From NCBI GenBank assembly GCA_018715225.1, contig DVMB01000051.1, positions 1 through 27,010 of the forward strand: a stretch of 27,010 nt of DNA, given 5' to 3'. The translations under genes were made by a program, and so were the position numbers. The notes below the pieces were generated by a model. The model did not search any database, was not told the origin of the DNA, and saw only the letters and a list, made by a program, of their open reading frames with translations. Each line of letters starts with the position of its first letter. Position 1 is the stretch's first letter. The stretch is from Candidatus Onthoplasma faecigallinarum. GTDB taxonomy: Bacteria > Bacillota > Clostridia > Christensenellales > UBA1242. Shown piece after piece: positions 7,811-14,208 of the stretch.

Positions 7811-8137
7811 TCAATTTTGTAATTCAGTTTTTCGTAAGCCTTGTTCAAATCTTCCAATCTCTTTTTTTACGATCTCTCTTTGCTCTATCAATAACTCTCT
7901 GCGTTTTTCAGCAGTTTTATCTCCCTGCCTGATAAGATTTATGTACTCTTTCAACACATTTACAGGGAGTCCCGCATTCCTCATGCAGATGATAAATTCA
8001 ATATTATCAATTTCCGCCTTTCCGTAGTTTCTTATCCCACTGACACGTGGCACAGGGTTGATCAAACCCTCCTTTTCATAGTATCTCAAGGTATCCTGCG
8101 ATATATTGTATTTTTCACTAACCTCTTTTATTGTCAA
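7811..8137 (-). CDS. MerR-family transcriptional regulator (AdhR/YyaN-like, TTG start)
   Basis: 108 residues from a TTG codon at 8137. The frame extends to an ATG at 8152, but the TTG has a GGAGGTGG RBS 4-5 nt upstream and gives the canonical MerR N-terminus (M/L)TIKEVSEKYNISQDTLRYYEKEGLI. Residues 1-70 form the winged HTH with the YGKAEIDNIEFIICMRNAGLPV segment; residues 75-108 are the dimerisation helix. No Cys-based metal site is visible, so it resembles the AdhR/YyaN type that responds to aldehydes or redox stress. The 19-bp-spacer promoter immediately upstream indicates autoregulation and control of the downstream flavodoxin. Confidence 0.88.
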   Translation of the reverse strand: MTIKEVSEKYNISQDTLRYYEKEGLINPVPRVSGIRNYGKAEIDNIEFIICMRNAGLPVNVLKEYINLIRQGDKTAEKRRELLIEQREIVKKEIGRFEQGLRKTELQN

Positions 8138-8160
8138 ATTCCACCTCCGCATTTTATTAA

Positions 8161-8191
8161 ATTATAGACCTTAGAGTTTACTCCAAGTCAA
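8161..8191 (-). promoter_or_regulatory. MerR-type promoter/operator of the merR-flavodoxin operon
   Basis: Minus strand: -35 TTGACT (8186-8191), a 19-bp spacer (8167-8185), -10 TATAAT (8161-8166). The spacer region carries the dyad CTTGGAGT-AA-ACTCTAAG. The over-long 19-bp spacer with a central palindrome is the hallmark of MerR-activated promoters, where the regulator twists the DNA to align the two boxes. Confidence 0.85.
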
Positions 8192-8205
8192 GCGTTTTTT
8201 GCGTT

Positions 8206-8231
8206 TTTAAAAAATCCACATATGCGTGGAT
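8206..8231 (-). terminator. Intrinsic terminator of the cotF-like pair
   Basis: Minus strand: stem ATCCAC / GTGGAT around GCATAT followed by six T, directly after the stop codon of the gene ending at 8232. Confidence 0.75.
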
Positions 8232-8525
8232 TTATTTTTTCTTGGTTGAATTTAGTTTATTTTCCAGTTCTGTCTGCATCTCAGTATGCATTTTTACAGC
8301 CTGTTTCACATCTTTGCTGGTGGCAGGGGTTGTTGGGTATAGCCCTTTTTGATGCATTATTGTGAATATCTTGAAATCATGATCTTCTGCGACTTCTCTT
8401 AGCTCGCTGAACAAATCTCTCAATTGAGGATTTGAACACTCTATCCCAAACTGTGTATACATATGAATCATAAACTTGTGTGCAATCAATGCGTCCTGCA
8501 AAGTTTCTTGAACGGTAAATTCCAT
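8232..8525 (-). CDS. CotF-like spore coat family protein (ferritin-like helical)
   Basis: 97 residues. All-helical, with the CotF-family pattern TVQETLQDALIAHKFMIHMYTQFGIECSNPQLRDLF, a second helix pair EVAEDHDFKIFTIMHQKGLYP, and a Lys-rich C-terminus. CotF proteins are spore-coat components of Bacilli and Clostridia, but the family is also common in non-sporulating species. It follows the smaller paralogue by 1 nt, has an AGGAGG RBS inside that gene's 3' end, and both end at one terminator. Confidence 0.8.
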   Translation of the reverse strand: MEFTVQETLQDALIAHKFMIHMYTQFGIECSNPQLRDLFSELREVAEDHDFKIFTIMHQKGLYPTTPATSKDVKQAVKMHTEMQTELENKLNSTKKK

Positions 8526-8526
8526 A

Positions 8527-8736
8527 CTAATTTCCTCCTTCCATATTGGTTTTCAAATAATTCAATAACTTGCTGTGATTCTCAAGATGTTTGTTTGCCA
8601 TATCCTTGAACATGGTTGTCAAAGATTTTTCTTGAACAGCGTTGGCACAGAAATACATTTTTGTTGCTATCCAATTTTCAAACGTCATCAATTCATTCAG
8701 TGCCATCATGTCTTTTGTCGTTATTTCTTTTTTCAT
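8527..8736 (-). CDS. Small CotF-like helical protein
   Basis: 69 residues, start preceded by a GGAGG-type RBS. Two amphipathic helices (TKDMMALNELMTFENWIATKMYFCANA, LTTMFKDMANKHLENHSKLLNYLK) match the CotF/DUF-type ferritin-like half-bundle. First gene of a two-gene operon with the larger CotF-like protein; the two may assemble together. Confidence 0.75.
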   Translation of the reverse strand: MKKEITTKDMMALNELMTFENWIATKMYFCANAVQEKSLTTMFKDMANKHLENHSKLLNYLKTNMEGGN

Positions 8737-8904
8737 AATTATCCTCCAATAAAATTTTTACCTAAAATTTTTATATTATTCAAAATGTAAAAAAATAATA
8801 AAAAAAGAAAAAGCGAAAATTCGCTTTTAACTTTTAATTTTAAAATAAAATATTAATTAATTTTGATAAAAATATGTATTTTTTATTTTTTAATAATTAT
8901 TTAC

Positions 8905-9693
8905 TTAATTTATTTGATTTTTATCGTTATTTTTATTGTTTTTATTATTTTTTGCATTTTTTTCTTTTTTAGAAATATGGAAAACGCTCATAATTTTCCC
9001 CATAATGAGAATAATCTTTTCGCTATGATTCATTGAATATTTTTTCATCAACGCTTTACCGAAAATGATCAAAGCCGCTATGACCGCAGAGACAAGTGAA
9101 GCAATCACGACGCCAGTAAAGGATGACATATTTTGTGTAATCAATGCCGAAGCCACACTAGCACCTGCGGCACCACTCAAAATTCCGCACACATCCCCCA
9201 ATATGTCAGCAAAAATACTAGACACCTTGTCCCCATTTTTTTGCAAGATGATGGCCTCTTTTGCTCCACGAATTTTCCTAGCCGCCATGGCTCGTAGATT
9301 TTTTTCATCGCATGAAGTTATTGCCACCCCTATCATATCCGTAATAATTGCTATAACTAAAAATACCAAAATTACAACAATAGATATTACTATATTAGCT
9401 CCGTCCAGAGCCACCTCGCTCAAAACCCCGAACAGCATAGAAATACAAAAAGCGGTGACCAATACAATCAACGGCCATCTATAATTTTTTGCAAATTTTG
9501 ATTGAACTTTCTTTTCTTTTTTCGATTTTTTCTTCCCCTTTGTATCTAAATTTTCATTACCTTTATTTTGCTCATCAATATTTGCTTTAGCCCGTTCGTC
9601 TATACTCGGCTGGTCGTCCGTCTCTACACTATCATTATTTTTTACGTCTAAATTATCGTCATTTGATGTAATATTTTCTCCATCATTTTGCAT
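8905..9693 (-). CDS. oapA: OapA-like membrane protein (OLE RNA-associated protein, CNNM/DUF21-related)
   Basis: 262 residues from the ATG at 9693; an in-frame TTG is directly upstream, and an AGGAGGG RBS serves both. Residues 1-70 are an acidic, Asn/Asp-rich tail ending in a Lys-rich stretch. Then come membrane segments around residues 73-95, 97-120, 165-187 and 192-212, and a Lys/Asn-rich cytoplasmic end. The central block IITDMIGVAITSCDEKNLRAMAARKIRGAKEAI...KVSSIFADILGDVCGILSG is the conserved core I associate with OapA proteins, often annotated as short CorB/DUF21 proteins. OapA binds OLE RNA and brings it to the membrane, with reported effects on tolerance to alcohols, cold and Mg2+. The adjacent structured RNA supports the call. 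The long charged tails are unusual. Confidence 0.72.
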   Translation of the reverse strand: MQNDGENITSNDDNLDVKNNDSVETDDQPSIDERAKANIDEQNKGNENLDTKGKKKSKKEKKVQSKFAKNYRWPLIVLVTAFCISMLFGVLSEVALDGANIVISIVVILVFLVIAIITDMIGVAITSCDEKNLRAMAARKIRGAKEAIILQKNGDKVSSIFADILGDVCGILSGAAGASVASALITQNMSSFTGVVIASLVSAVIAALIIFGKALMKKYSMNHSEKIILIMGKIMSVFHISKKEKNAKNNKNNKNNDKNQIN

Positions 9694-9734
9694 CAAAACA
9701 AACCCTCCTAAATGGTATTATATCACGAATATAA

Positions 9735-10307
9735 AATAGAGCCTTTTGATAGGCTCTATTGAAGACAGCAAAATTAGTAAACCTTGTGTCATAGGTTCGG
9801 TCGGATTTCCCAGCCCCGCACTCAATGTCGCCATTTGAGCAGTTTCCTTTCAAGCGAGGCATAACACCGAATCGCCACTAAGAACACACTATAATCCTAA
9901 TCTTGCCTGCATAAAGCAACAGTCTAGAAGTTTTCCTTAGCAAGCACATAATGATTTTCTTGTTTTGCAAATACAATTTCAAAAACAGATATAAAGTCCT
10001 ATCGGCCAATAGCACATTATATGTATACATTTTATCCCAATATATTCACTCAAAGTAGGCTACGCTGCACACGGCTTTTACCGCAATGCAGGTTCTCCCC
10101 AGAGAGTGTTTTACCACCCTGTTGGGTCTCCACGATAATTGGGTCGCTAACTATATGCCGTTATAGCCCGCCCAAAAATCTTAACTCCCAGCACACACCC
10201 CAGTTTGGGCAACCAAAGCACGCACCAGGAACTTCATCGATGTGCCCTTCGACGCTATGAATTTCGTCTTCCTCACTATGTGGATTGACTAGAATACTGC
10301 ATCTTCA
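9735..10307 (-). ncRNA. Candidate OLE RNA (ornate, large structured RNA)
   Basis: A ~570-nt region with no credible ORF, bounded on the minus strand by a strong promoter (10314-10342) and an intrinsic terminator (9738-9757). It is clearly richer in G+C than the intergenic DNA around it. Several pairings can be seen, for example TCGGT with ACCGA and CCTCGC with GCGGGG in the 3' third, which suggests a compact fold. OLE RNAs are about 600 nt long and usually sit just upstream of oapA in the same direction, exactly as here. I identify it from length, position, structure and the OapA-like neighbour; I did not align it to the OLE consensus. RNase P RNA, tmRNA and 6S RNA were considered and lack their signature sequences here. 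Confidence 0.7.
9738..9757 (-). terminator. Terminator at the 3' end of the OLE RNA candidate
   Basis: Minus strand: AGAGCCT / AGGCTCT stem with loop ATCAAA followed by TATTTTAT. It separates the RNA from oapA, whose own weak -10 (TATAAT, about 9717-9722) lies just downstream. Confidence 0.75.
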
Positions 10308-10313
10308 ATATAT

Positions 10314-10342
10314 ATTATAGCATAAATATCTAGGAAATGCAA
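10314..10342 (-). promoter_or_regulatory. Promoter of the OLE RNA candidate
   Basis: Minus strand: -35 TTGCAT (10337-10342), 17-bp spacer, -10 TATAAT (10314-10319). Predicted start about 10307. Confidence 0.75.
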
Positions 10343-10438
10343 ATCTAACATTTTTCTTTAAAACTAGCCGTTATATAAAAACCCTTTTTATCAAAAACCT
10401 ACATAAATAATTGACCACTCTAAGATAAATATGTCGCT

Positions 10439-11227
10439 TCATTTGCCTTCATTTATCAACACTTGCAACTGATAATCCCACTTTAATATACCAGTAAGCT
10501 GAACAATACTAACGATAAATTTAGGACAAACCAAATATTTTTGTTTAGCAGTTTCTAGAAGTTTTTTCCTAAATTCATCATATTCACTTTCGTTACAGTT
10601 GACGGATAGATACTCGCCCGCTGGCAACTCAACCAAATTTTTTGAGGAGGCAAACTTTTCACAAATCACAAACATCTTTGTTTTATCATCAGTCTCATAT
10701 CTCCCTGCAGTGTCTTCAAATGAAAATTTGTCCTTTTCGCTTTCTTTAATTTGAGCATAAAAATGTCTATGATAATTCCATAGATTGTCAACTGTAGGCA
10801 TATCCAAATTATCCGCCAACATTATCACACGCTTTGATAATTTTTGTACAAAAATTTCGCCCGTAGAAGTTGAGACAAATTTTTTTGCGATGTAATGTTT
10901 CTTCGCTCGTTCAATTCTCTCTTTTGCTCTATTTAGTTCATCTATCTTTTTGTCAGCGGCTATTTCCGCTTGATTTAAATAATCAACAATCTTATCAAAG
11001 TCGTTAAAATTTAAAATCTCTTTTATCTTCTCTAGCGACATATCCATACAGCGAAGAGCATTAATAGCATTCAGTCTCACAATCTCTTCCGGCGAATAAT
11101 AGCGATATCCTGTCCATTTGTCCACCTTATGCGGATGTACAAGCCCAATTCTATCATAATGACGCAAGGTCTCTGCTGTCATGTTGACCATTTTTGCTGT
11201 TTTACTTATTGAAAATAAATTTTCCAT
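10439..11227 (-). CDS. MerR-family regulator with C-terminal effector domain
   Basis: 262 residues. Residues 5-75 are a MerR HTH (FSISKTAKMVNMTAETLRHYDRIGLV, WTGYRYYSPEEIVRLNAINALRCMDMSL), residues 80-120 the dimerisation coiled coil, and residues 125-262 a larger domain of the GyrI/effector-binding type, as in BmrR-like multidrug-sensing regulators. It is divergent from a lipoprotein gene, and the shared 100-bp region has a 19-bp-spacer promoter with a palindrome reading toward the lipoprotein. It probably activates that gene in response to a small hydrophobic ligand; the ligand is unknown. The AGGAG RBS is 13 nt from the ATG, longer than usual. Confidence 0.85.
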   Translation of the reverse strand: MENLFSISKTAKMVNMTAETLRHYDRIGLVHPHKVDKWTGYRYYSPEEIVRLNAINALRCMDMSLEKIKEILNFNDFDKIVDYLNQAEIAADKKIDELNRAKERIERAKKHYIAKKFVSTSTGEIFVQKLSKRVIMLADNLDMPTVDNLWNYHRHFYAQIKESEKDKFSFEDTAGRYETDDKTKMFVICEKFASSKNLVELPAGEYLSVNCNESEYDEFRKKLLETAKQKYLVCPKFIVSIVQLTGILKWDYQLQVLINEGK

Positions 11228-11244
11228 AATTTTTTATTTTCTCC

Positions 11245-11275
11245 TTGACTTTTGTGTTACACAAAGGTTTATATT
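11245..11275 (+). promoter_or_regulatory. MerR-type promoter/operator of the DUF4097 lipoprotein gene
   Basis: -35 TTGACT (11245-11250), 19-bp spacer, -10 TATATT (11270-11275). The spacer begins with the palindrome TTTGTG-TTA-CACAAA (11251-11265). Spacer length and dyad position fit control by the divergent MerR protein. Confidence 0.85.
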
Positions 11276-11276
11276 C

Positions 11277-11305
11277 ATTATACATAACATGTTTTGACAT
11301 GTCAA
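11277..11305 (-). promoter_or_regulatory. Promoter of the divergent merR gene
   Basis: Minus strand: -35 TTGACA (11300-11305), 17-bp spacer, -10 TATAAT (11277-11282), a near-consensus housekeeping promoter. The transcript would start about 11270 and run through the MerR operator, so bound MerR would also limit its own expression. Confidence 0.75.
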
Positions 11306-11327
11306 TAATAATAAAAGGAGCAAATTT

Positions 11328-12005
11328 ATGAAAAAAACATTTACGAAAAAGTTTATCGCATCTATCCTTATTTTAAGCAGTTTAGCCTGCGTCTTGATGC
11401 TGACAGGTTGTTCAAACGACCAAACCTTTGTAGAGCAAAATTATATATCCAACACAGACAACATAAACTCTATTGTCATTAATGTGGAAGATAGGGATAT
11501 TTCGGTCGGCATATCTAATGACAATCAAATTCACATAGACTATTTTGAAAGCGAAAAAGAATTCTACGACATCTCTACAGATAACTCGACTTTATCTATG
11601 ACTATAAAATATGATAAAAGTTGGACAGACTATATCGGTAGTAAGCCATCAATCTCCTATAGAAAAATTAATATCTCAATTCCAAACAATATGTTAGATA
11701 ATTTGACGATTACGACCACAAACGAAAACATCAACCTGTCTACACTTTCAGTACTAGATAGCATTTCATTAGACGCAAATGGTGGAAACATCAACCTTAC
11801 TCAAGTATCCGTCGGCAACAACATCAGTTTGACCGCAAAGAATGGAAATATCAATGGTTCAATAGTCGGCAGTTGGAACGACTTTGCTATCACATGCGAG
11901 ATTAAAAAAGGAGACACCAATCTCCCTGAAAACAAAACAGATGGCGAAAAGACTCTAAACGTAAACTGTAATAATAGCGATGTCAATATTGACTTTATCT
12001 CTTAA
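11328..12005 (+). CDS. DUF4097-type beta-helix lipoprotein
   Basis: 225 residues with an AAAGGAG RBS. A basic N-terminus and hydrophobic stretch end in the lipobox LTGC (Cys28), so it is a lipid-anchored extracellular protein. The mature part has the repeated short beta-strands of DUF4097 (SIVINVEDRDISVGISNDNQ, LTITTTNENINL, ISLDANGGNINL, ISLTAKNGNINGSI), a putative right-handed beta-helix. The family often occurs with envelope-stress regulators. Here it is controlled by the divergent MerR protein. Its biochemical role is unknown. Confidence 0.85.
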   Translation: MKKTFTKKFIASILILSSLACVLMLTGCSNDQTFVEQNYISNTDNINSIVINVEDRDISVGISNDNQIHIDYFESEKEFYDISTDNSTLSMTIKYDKSWTDYIGSKPSISYRKINISIPNNMLDNLTITTTNENINLSTLSVLDSISLDANGGNINLTQVSVGNNISLTAKNGNINGSIVGSWNDFAITCEIKKGDTNLPENKTDGEKTLNVNCNNSDVNIDFIS

Positions 12006-12051
12006 AGACCAATAAACATTTATTATAACAAATAGGACTATTTATATATCT

Positions 12052-12095
12052 TGGCACTCCCGTCAGGATTCGAACCCGAACTAATGGTTCCGAAG
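12052..12095 (-). pseudogene. 3' half of a disrupted tRNA-Arg(TCG)
   Basis: Read on the minus strand from the anticodon loop (CTTCGGA) to CCA: anticodon-stem strand ACCAT, variable loop TAGT, an intact T-arm (TCGGG-TTCGAAT-CCTGA), 3' acceptor strand CGGGAGT, G, CCA. The 5' half is missing here. It is found 2.1 kb away at 14171-14208, and the two halves together make a perfectly paired 75-nt tRNA. The bases on the other side of the anticodon loop belong to the inserted element. Confidence 0.85.
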
Positions 12096-12142
12096 TCGAT
12101 ATTAATGAATTTTGAAAATATACCTTTAAATTTAAAAAAGTA

Positions 12143-12171
12143 TTGACTTTTTAAAATGCTTCGTTTATATT
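12143..12171 (+). promoter_or_regulatory. Promoter of the island operon
   Basis: -35 TTGACT (12143-12148), 17-bp spacer, -10 TATATT (12166-12171), 47 bp before the start codon, which has an AGAAGGAA RBS. Confidence 0.7.
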
Positions 12172-12218
12172 GTATCCGAAATAAATAGTCAAAAATTTAG
12201 TTTAATTAGAAGGAATTT

Positions 12219-12857
12219 ATGAAAATCGCAATTGACGTAGATGATTGTATATCTAATACCGCAGAGGTTGATTTTGCCACATGTTGGAAATACAATAAAA
12301 TAATTAATCCAAACGATAATAAAGAATATGTAAATGATTATCACAATGCACCAACTATTTTTGGTTTTACTAAACAACAAGATGATGATTTTTATATTTT
12401 TCAAAGAAAATTGTGTGTAGAACAAGATTTGATAAAGCCAAAAATTTTTTCTGATAAAATCATTAATAAATTATTAAATAATGGTCATGATATAACAATT
12501 TTGACTAGCAGAGGAGACAAATATTGGGGCAATGCATTACAGGAAACTAAAAAATGGTTAAACAAATATGGCATAAAATATACAAGATGTGTCGCAAATA
12601 GTGGTAATAAAGGAGATTATTGTCTAGAAAATAATATAGATCTGATGATAGATGATAATTTAAAATACATTAAACAATGTAATGACAAAGGGATAAAAAC
12701 TATAACATTTAATAATAATTATAATCCAAAATATTATCCTGAAGAATTAAGAAATTATCAAAGCACTCTTAATCAATATGCTTCTTGTTGGATTGAAGTG
12801 TGTGAAATAGTTAATAAATTGAGCAAAGAAAAATTAGAGGACAAAGAAAATGATTAA
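12219..12857 (+). CDS. HAD-superfamily 5'(3')-deoxyribonucleotidase-like protein
   Basis: 212 residues. N-terminal HAD motif I IAIDVDDC (nucleophile Asp6, acid/base Asp8), motif II ILTSRGD (~residue 95), and motif IV region DLMIDDNLKYIKQC (~residue 143). Layout and length fit the 5'(3')-deoxyribonucleotidase/NT5C-like or YqfW-type family, cytosolic phosphatases acting on nucleotides or related phosphate esters. First gene of the two-gene island operon; its 3' end overlaps the aldolase start by 8 nt. Why it is paired with an amino-acid lyase is not evident. Confidence 0.8.
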   Translation: MKIAIDVDDCISNTAEVDFATCWKYNKIINPNDNKEYVNDYHNAPTIFGFTKQQDDDFYIFQRKLCVEQDLIKPKIFSDKIINKLLNNGHDITILTSRGDKYWGNALQETKKWLNKYGIKYTRCVANSGNKGDYCLENNIDLMIDDNLKYIKQCNDKGIKTITFNNNYNPKYYPEELRNYQSTLNQYASCWIEVCEIVNKLSKEKLEDKEND

Positions 12858-13926
12858 AGTAAATTTTAACAGCGATACTACCGCAAGTGTATGCCCAGAA
12901 ATTTTAGAAAAGATTTGTGCAGTTGCTAAAGAAGAAGATTATATGCTGGGCTATAACCAAGACAAATATTCGCAAGAAGTAAGAAAAATAATGCAAAGTT
13001 ATTTTTCAAAACCTATAGAATGTTTTTTTAATGTAAGTGGTAGTGGTGCAAACATCCTTTCCATCAAAGCAATGAAAGATAATTATAGCTCTATAATTTG
13101 TTGCGGTGACACTCATATTAATAGATATGAAGTAGGCGGAACAGAATATAATACTGGTTGCAAAATTGTTGCATGTCATAGCGAAGATGCCAAATTGACT
13201 ATCGATATGATAAAAAAGAAATTAACTTCAAAAAACAATTTTAATTATGCTTATCCTAAAATAGTAGTTTTAAGTGAAGTAACCGAACTGGGCACTTGTT
13301 ATACATTGCAAGAATTAAAGGAAATATGTGAATTTTGCCACAAAAACGATTTATATGTTTATGTAGATGGGGCTAGACTTGCAAATGCTATGGCATTTTT
13401 AAATGTAGGATTTAAGGAAATTTTAGAAGACACAGGAGTAGATATAGCAAGTTTTGGAGCAAATAAAAATGGGGCGATGTTTGGCGAAATGATAATTGTT
13501 TTAAATCCAATTTTTGCCAAAAACTTTATTCTTAATCAAAAACAAAGTATGCAACTGTTTTCAAAAACAAGATTTTTAAGTTGTCAGTTTTTAGTTATGC
13601 TAAAAGATAATATTTGGTACAAAAACGCAAAACATGCGAATGACATGGCCTTATATTTTGAACAAGAATTAAAAAAAGTTGGTGTATCTTTGGCTTATCC
13701 TGTTCAAAGCAACGCTGTTTTTGCTAATTTCTCTAATGAGCAAATTGAATATTTAAAAAAAGAATATAAACTAGGTGCTTATGATGACGAAAAATCATGT
13801 TGCAGATTAATGACTTCATGGTCGACTTCTAATAAAGAAATTAATGATTTTATAGAATATTTAAAAAAATTTAATGTTAAATGGTCATTGTTTAACAAAG
13901 TTATGAAAAAAGTTGATAATACTTGA
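12850..13926 (+). CDS. Threonine aldolase-like PLP enzyme (beta-eliminating lyase family)
   Basis: 358 residues. Fold-type I PLP enzyme of the low-specificity L-threonine aldolase family, which cleaves threonine/allo-threonine to glycine and acetaldehyde. Seen: an N-terminal FNSDTTASVCPEIL motif, the SGSGAN cofactor phosphate-binding segment (residues 63-68), VYVDGARLANA with Asp173 contacting the pyridine nitrogen, and the Schiff-base lysine Lys206 in SFGANKNGAMFG. Family length is usually 340-360, so it is complete. ANKNG in place of the common SKG/TKG context is a deviation; substrate specificity may differ. Translationally coupled to the nucleotidase-like gene by an 8-nt overlap, and followed by a strong terminator. 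Confidence 0.87.
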   Translation: MIKVNFNSDTTASVCPEILEKICAVAKEEDYMLGYNQDKYSQEVRKIMQSYFSKPIECFFNVSGSGANILSIKAMKDNYSSIICCGDTHINRYEVGGTEYNTGCKIVACHSEDAKLTIDMIKKKLTSKNNFNYAYPKIVVLSEVTELGTCYTLQELKEICEFCHKNDLYVYVDGARLANAMAFLNVGFKEILEDTGVDIASFGANKNGAMFGEMIIVLNPIFAKNFILNQKQSMQLFSKTRFLSCQFLVMLKDNIWYKNAKHANDMALYFEQELKKVGVSLAYPVQSNAVFANFSNEQIEYLKKEYKLGAYDDEKSCCRLMTSWSTSNKEINDFIEYLKKFNVKWSLFNKVMKKVDNT

Positions 13927-13938
13927 AGATAAAATTTG

Positions 13939-13984
13939 AACCCACAAGTTAAGATTTAAGTCTTGATTTGTGGGTTATTTTTTT
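13939..13984 (+). terminator. Intrinsic terminator of the island operon
   Basis: Stem AACCCACAA / TTGTGGGTT (13939-13947, 13968-13976) with an inner AAGAT/GTCTT pairing, followed by a run of seven T. Confidence 0.85.
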
Positions 13985-14048
13985 GTAATAAATAAAAAAA
14001 TCTAGCGAAACCTAAAATCGCTAAATATCCCTAAAATAAAGGGTTTTA

Positions 14049-14123
14049 TGGTGCTCCCAGAAGGATTCGAACCCTCGAAAATCGATCCGAAGTCGATTGT
14101 GATATCCATTTCACCATGGGAGC
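14049..14123 (-). tRNA. tRNA-Arg(TCG), intact, inside the island
   Basis: Complete cloverleaf on the minus strand: acceptor GCTCCCA / TGGGAGC, D-stem GTGA / TCAC, anticodon arm ATCGA-CTTCGGA-TCGAT with anticodon TCG, 4-nt variable loop, T-arm GAGGG-TTCGAAT-CCTTC, discriminator A and encoded CCA. It differs in sequence from the disrupted tRNA-Arg(TCG) flanking the island but has the same anticodon and can replace it. Confidence 0.93.
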
Positions 14124-14170
14124 AAAATGATAATTTTTTTATGGGGATTATCGAACCCCAAAATATGTGT

Positions 14171-14208
14171 TCCGAAGACCATTGTGCTATCCCTTACACC
14201 ACGAGAGC
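14171..14208 (-). pseudogene. 5' half of the disrupted tRNA-Arg(TCG)
   Basis: Read on the minus strand: acceptor strand GCTCTCG, TG, D-arm GTGT-AAGGGATA-GCAC, A, anticodon-stem strand ATGGT, anticodon loop CTTCGGA. All pair with the half at 12052-12095: acceptor 7 of 7 (two G-U), anticodon stem 5 of 5. After the loop the element sequence follows; it contains only a T-arm-like hairpin (GGGGTTCGATAATCCCC) and no acceptor strand, so no functional tRNA is rebuilt here. Confidence 0.85.

Larger units (their letters stand above)
12096..14177. mobile_element. 2,082-bp genomic island inserted in the anticodon loop of tRNA-Arg(TCG)
   Basis: The segment is bounded by the 9-bp direct repeat GTTCCGAAG (12087-12095 and 14169-14177), the complement of the tRNA anticodon-loop region. 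Removing one repeat plus the segment joins the two tRNA halves into a complete tRNA-Arg(UCG). Contents: a sigma-A-type promoter, a nucleotidase-like gene, a threonine-aldolase-like gene, a terminator and an intact second tRNA-Arg(TCG). There is no integrase or transposase gene, so it must have been moved in trans or is the remnant of a larger element. Confidence 0.75.

Noticed and set aside
9065..9484. A 139-residue plus-strand ORF
   Set aside because: Antisense to the OapA-like gene, which has RBS, membrane segments and family features; no RBS for the plus-strand frame.
10021..10260. A 79-residue plus-strand ORF in the OLE region
   Set aside because: No RBS, composition unlike the other proteins (many Pro, Cys, Arg), and it lies opposite to a structured RNA with clear promoter and terminator.
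9735..10307. tmRNA, RNase P RNA or 6S RNA as identity of the large RNA
   Set aside because: A short frame inside (AKQENHYVLAK...) recalls a tmRNA tag, but there is no tRNA-like 3' end, no RNase P GAGGAAAGUCC block, and the length is too great for 6S RNA.
14133..14208. A complete second tRNA-Arg(TCG) on the minus strand
   Set aside because: After the anticodon loop only a T-arm-like hairpin follows; the 3' anticodon strand does not pair and the 3' acceptor strand is missing, so it is only the 5' half.
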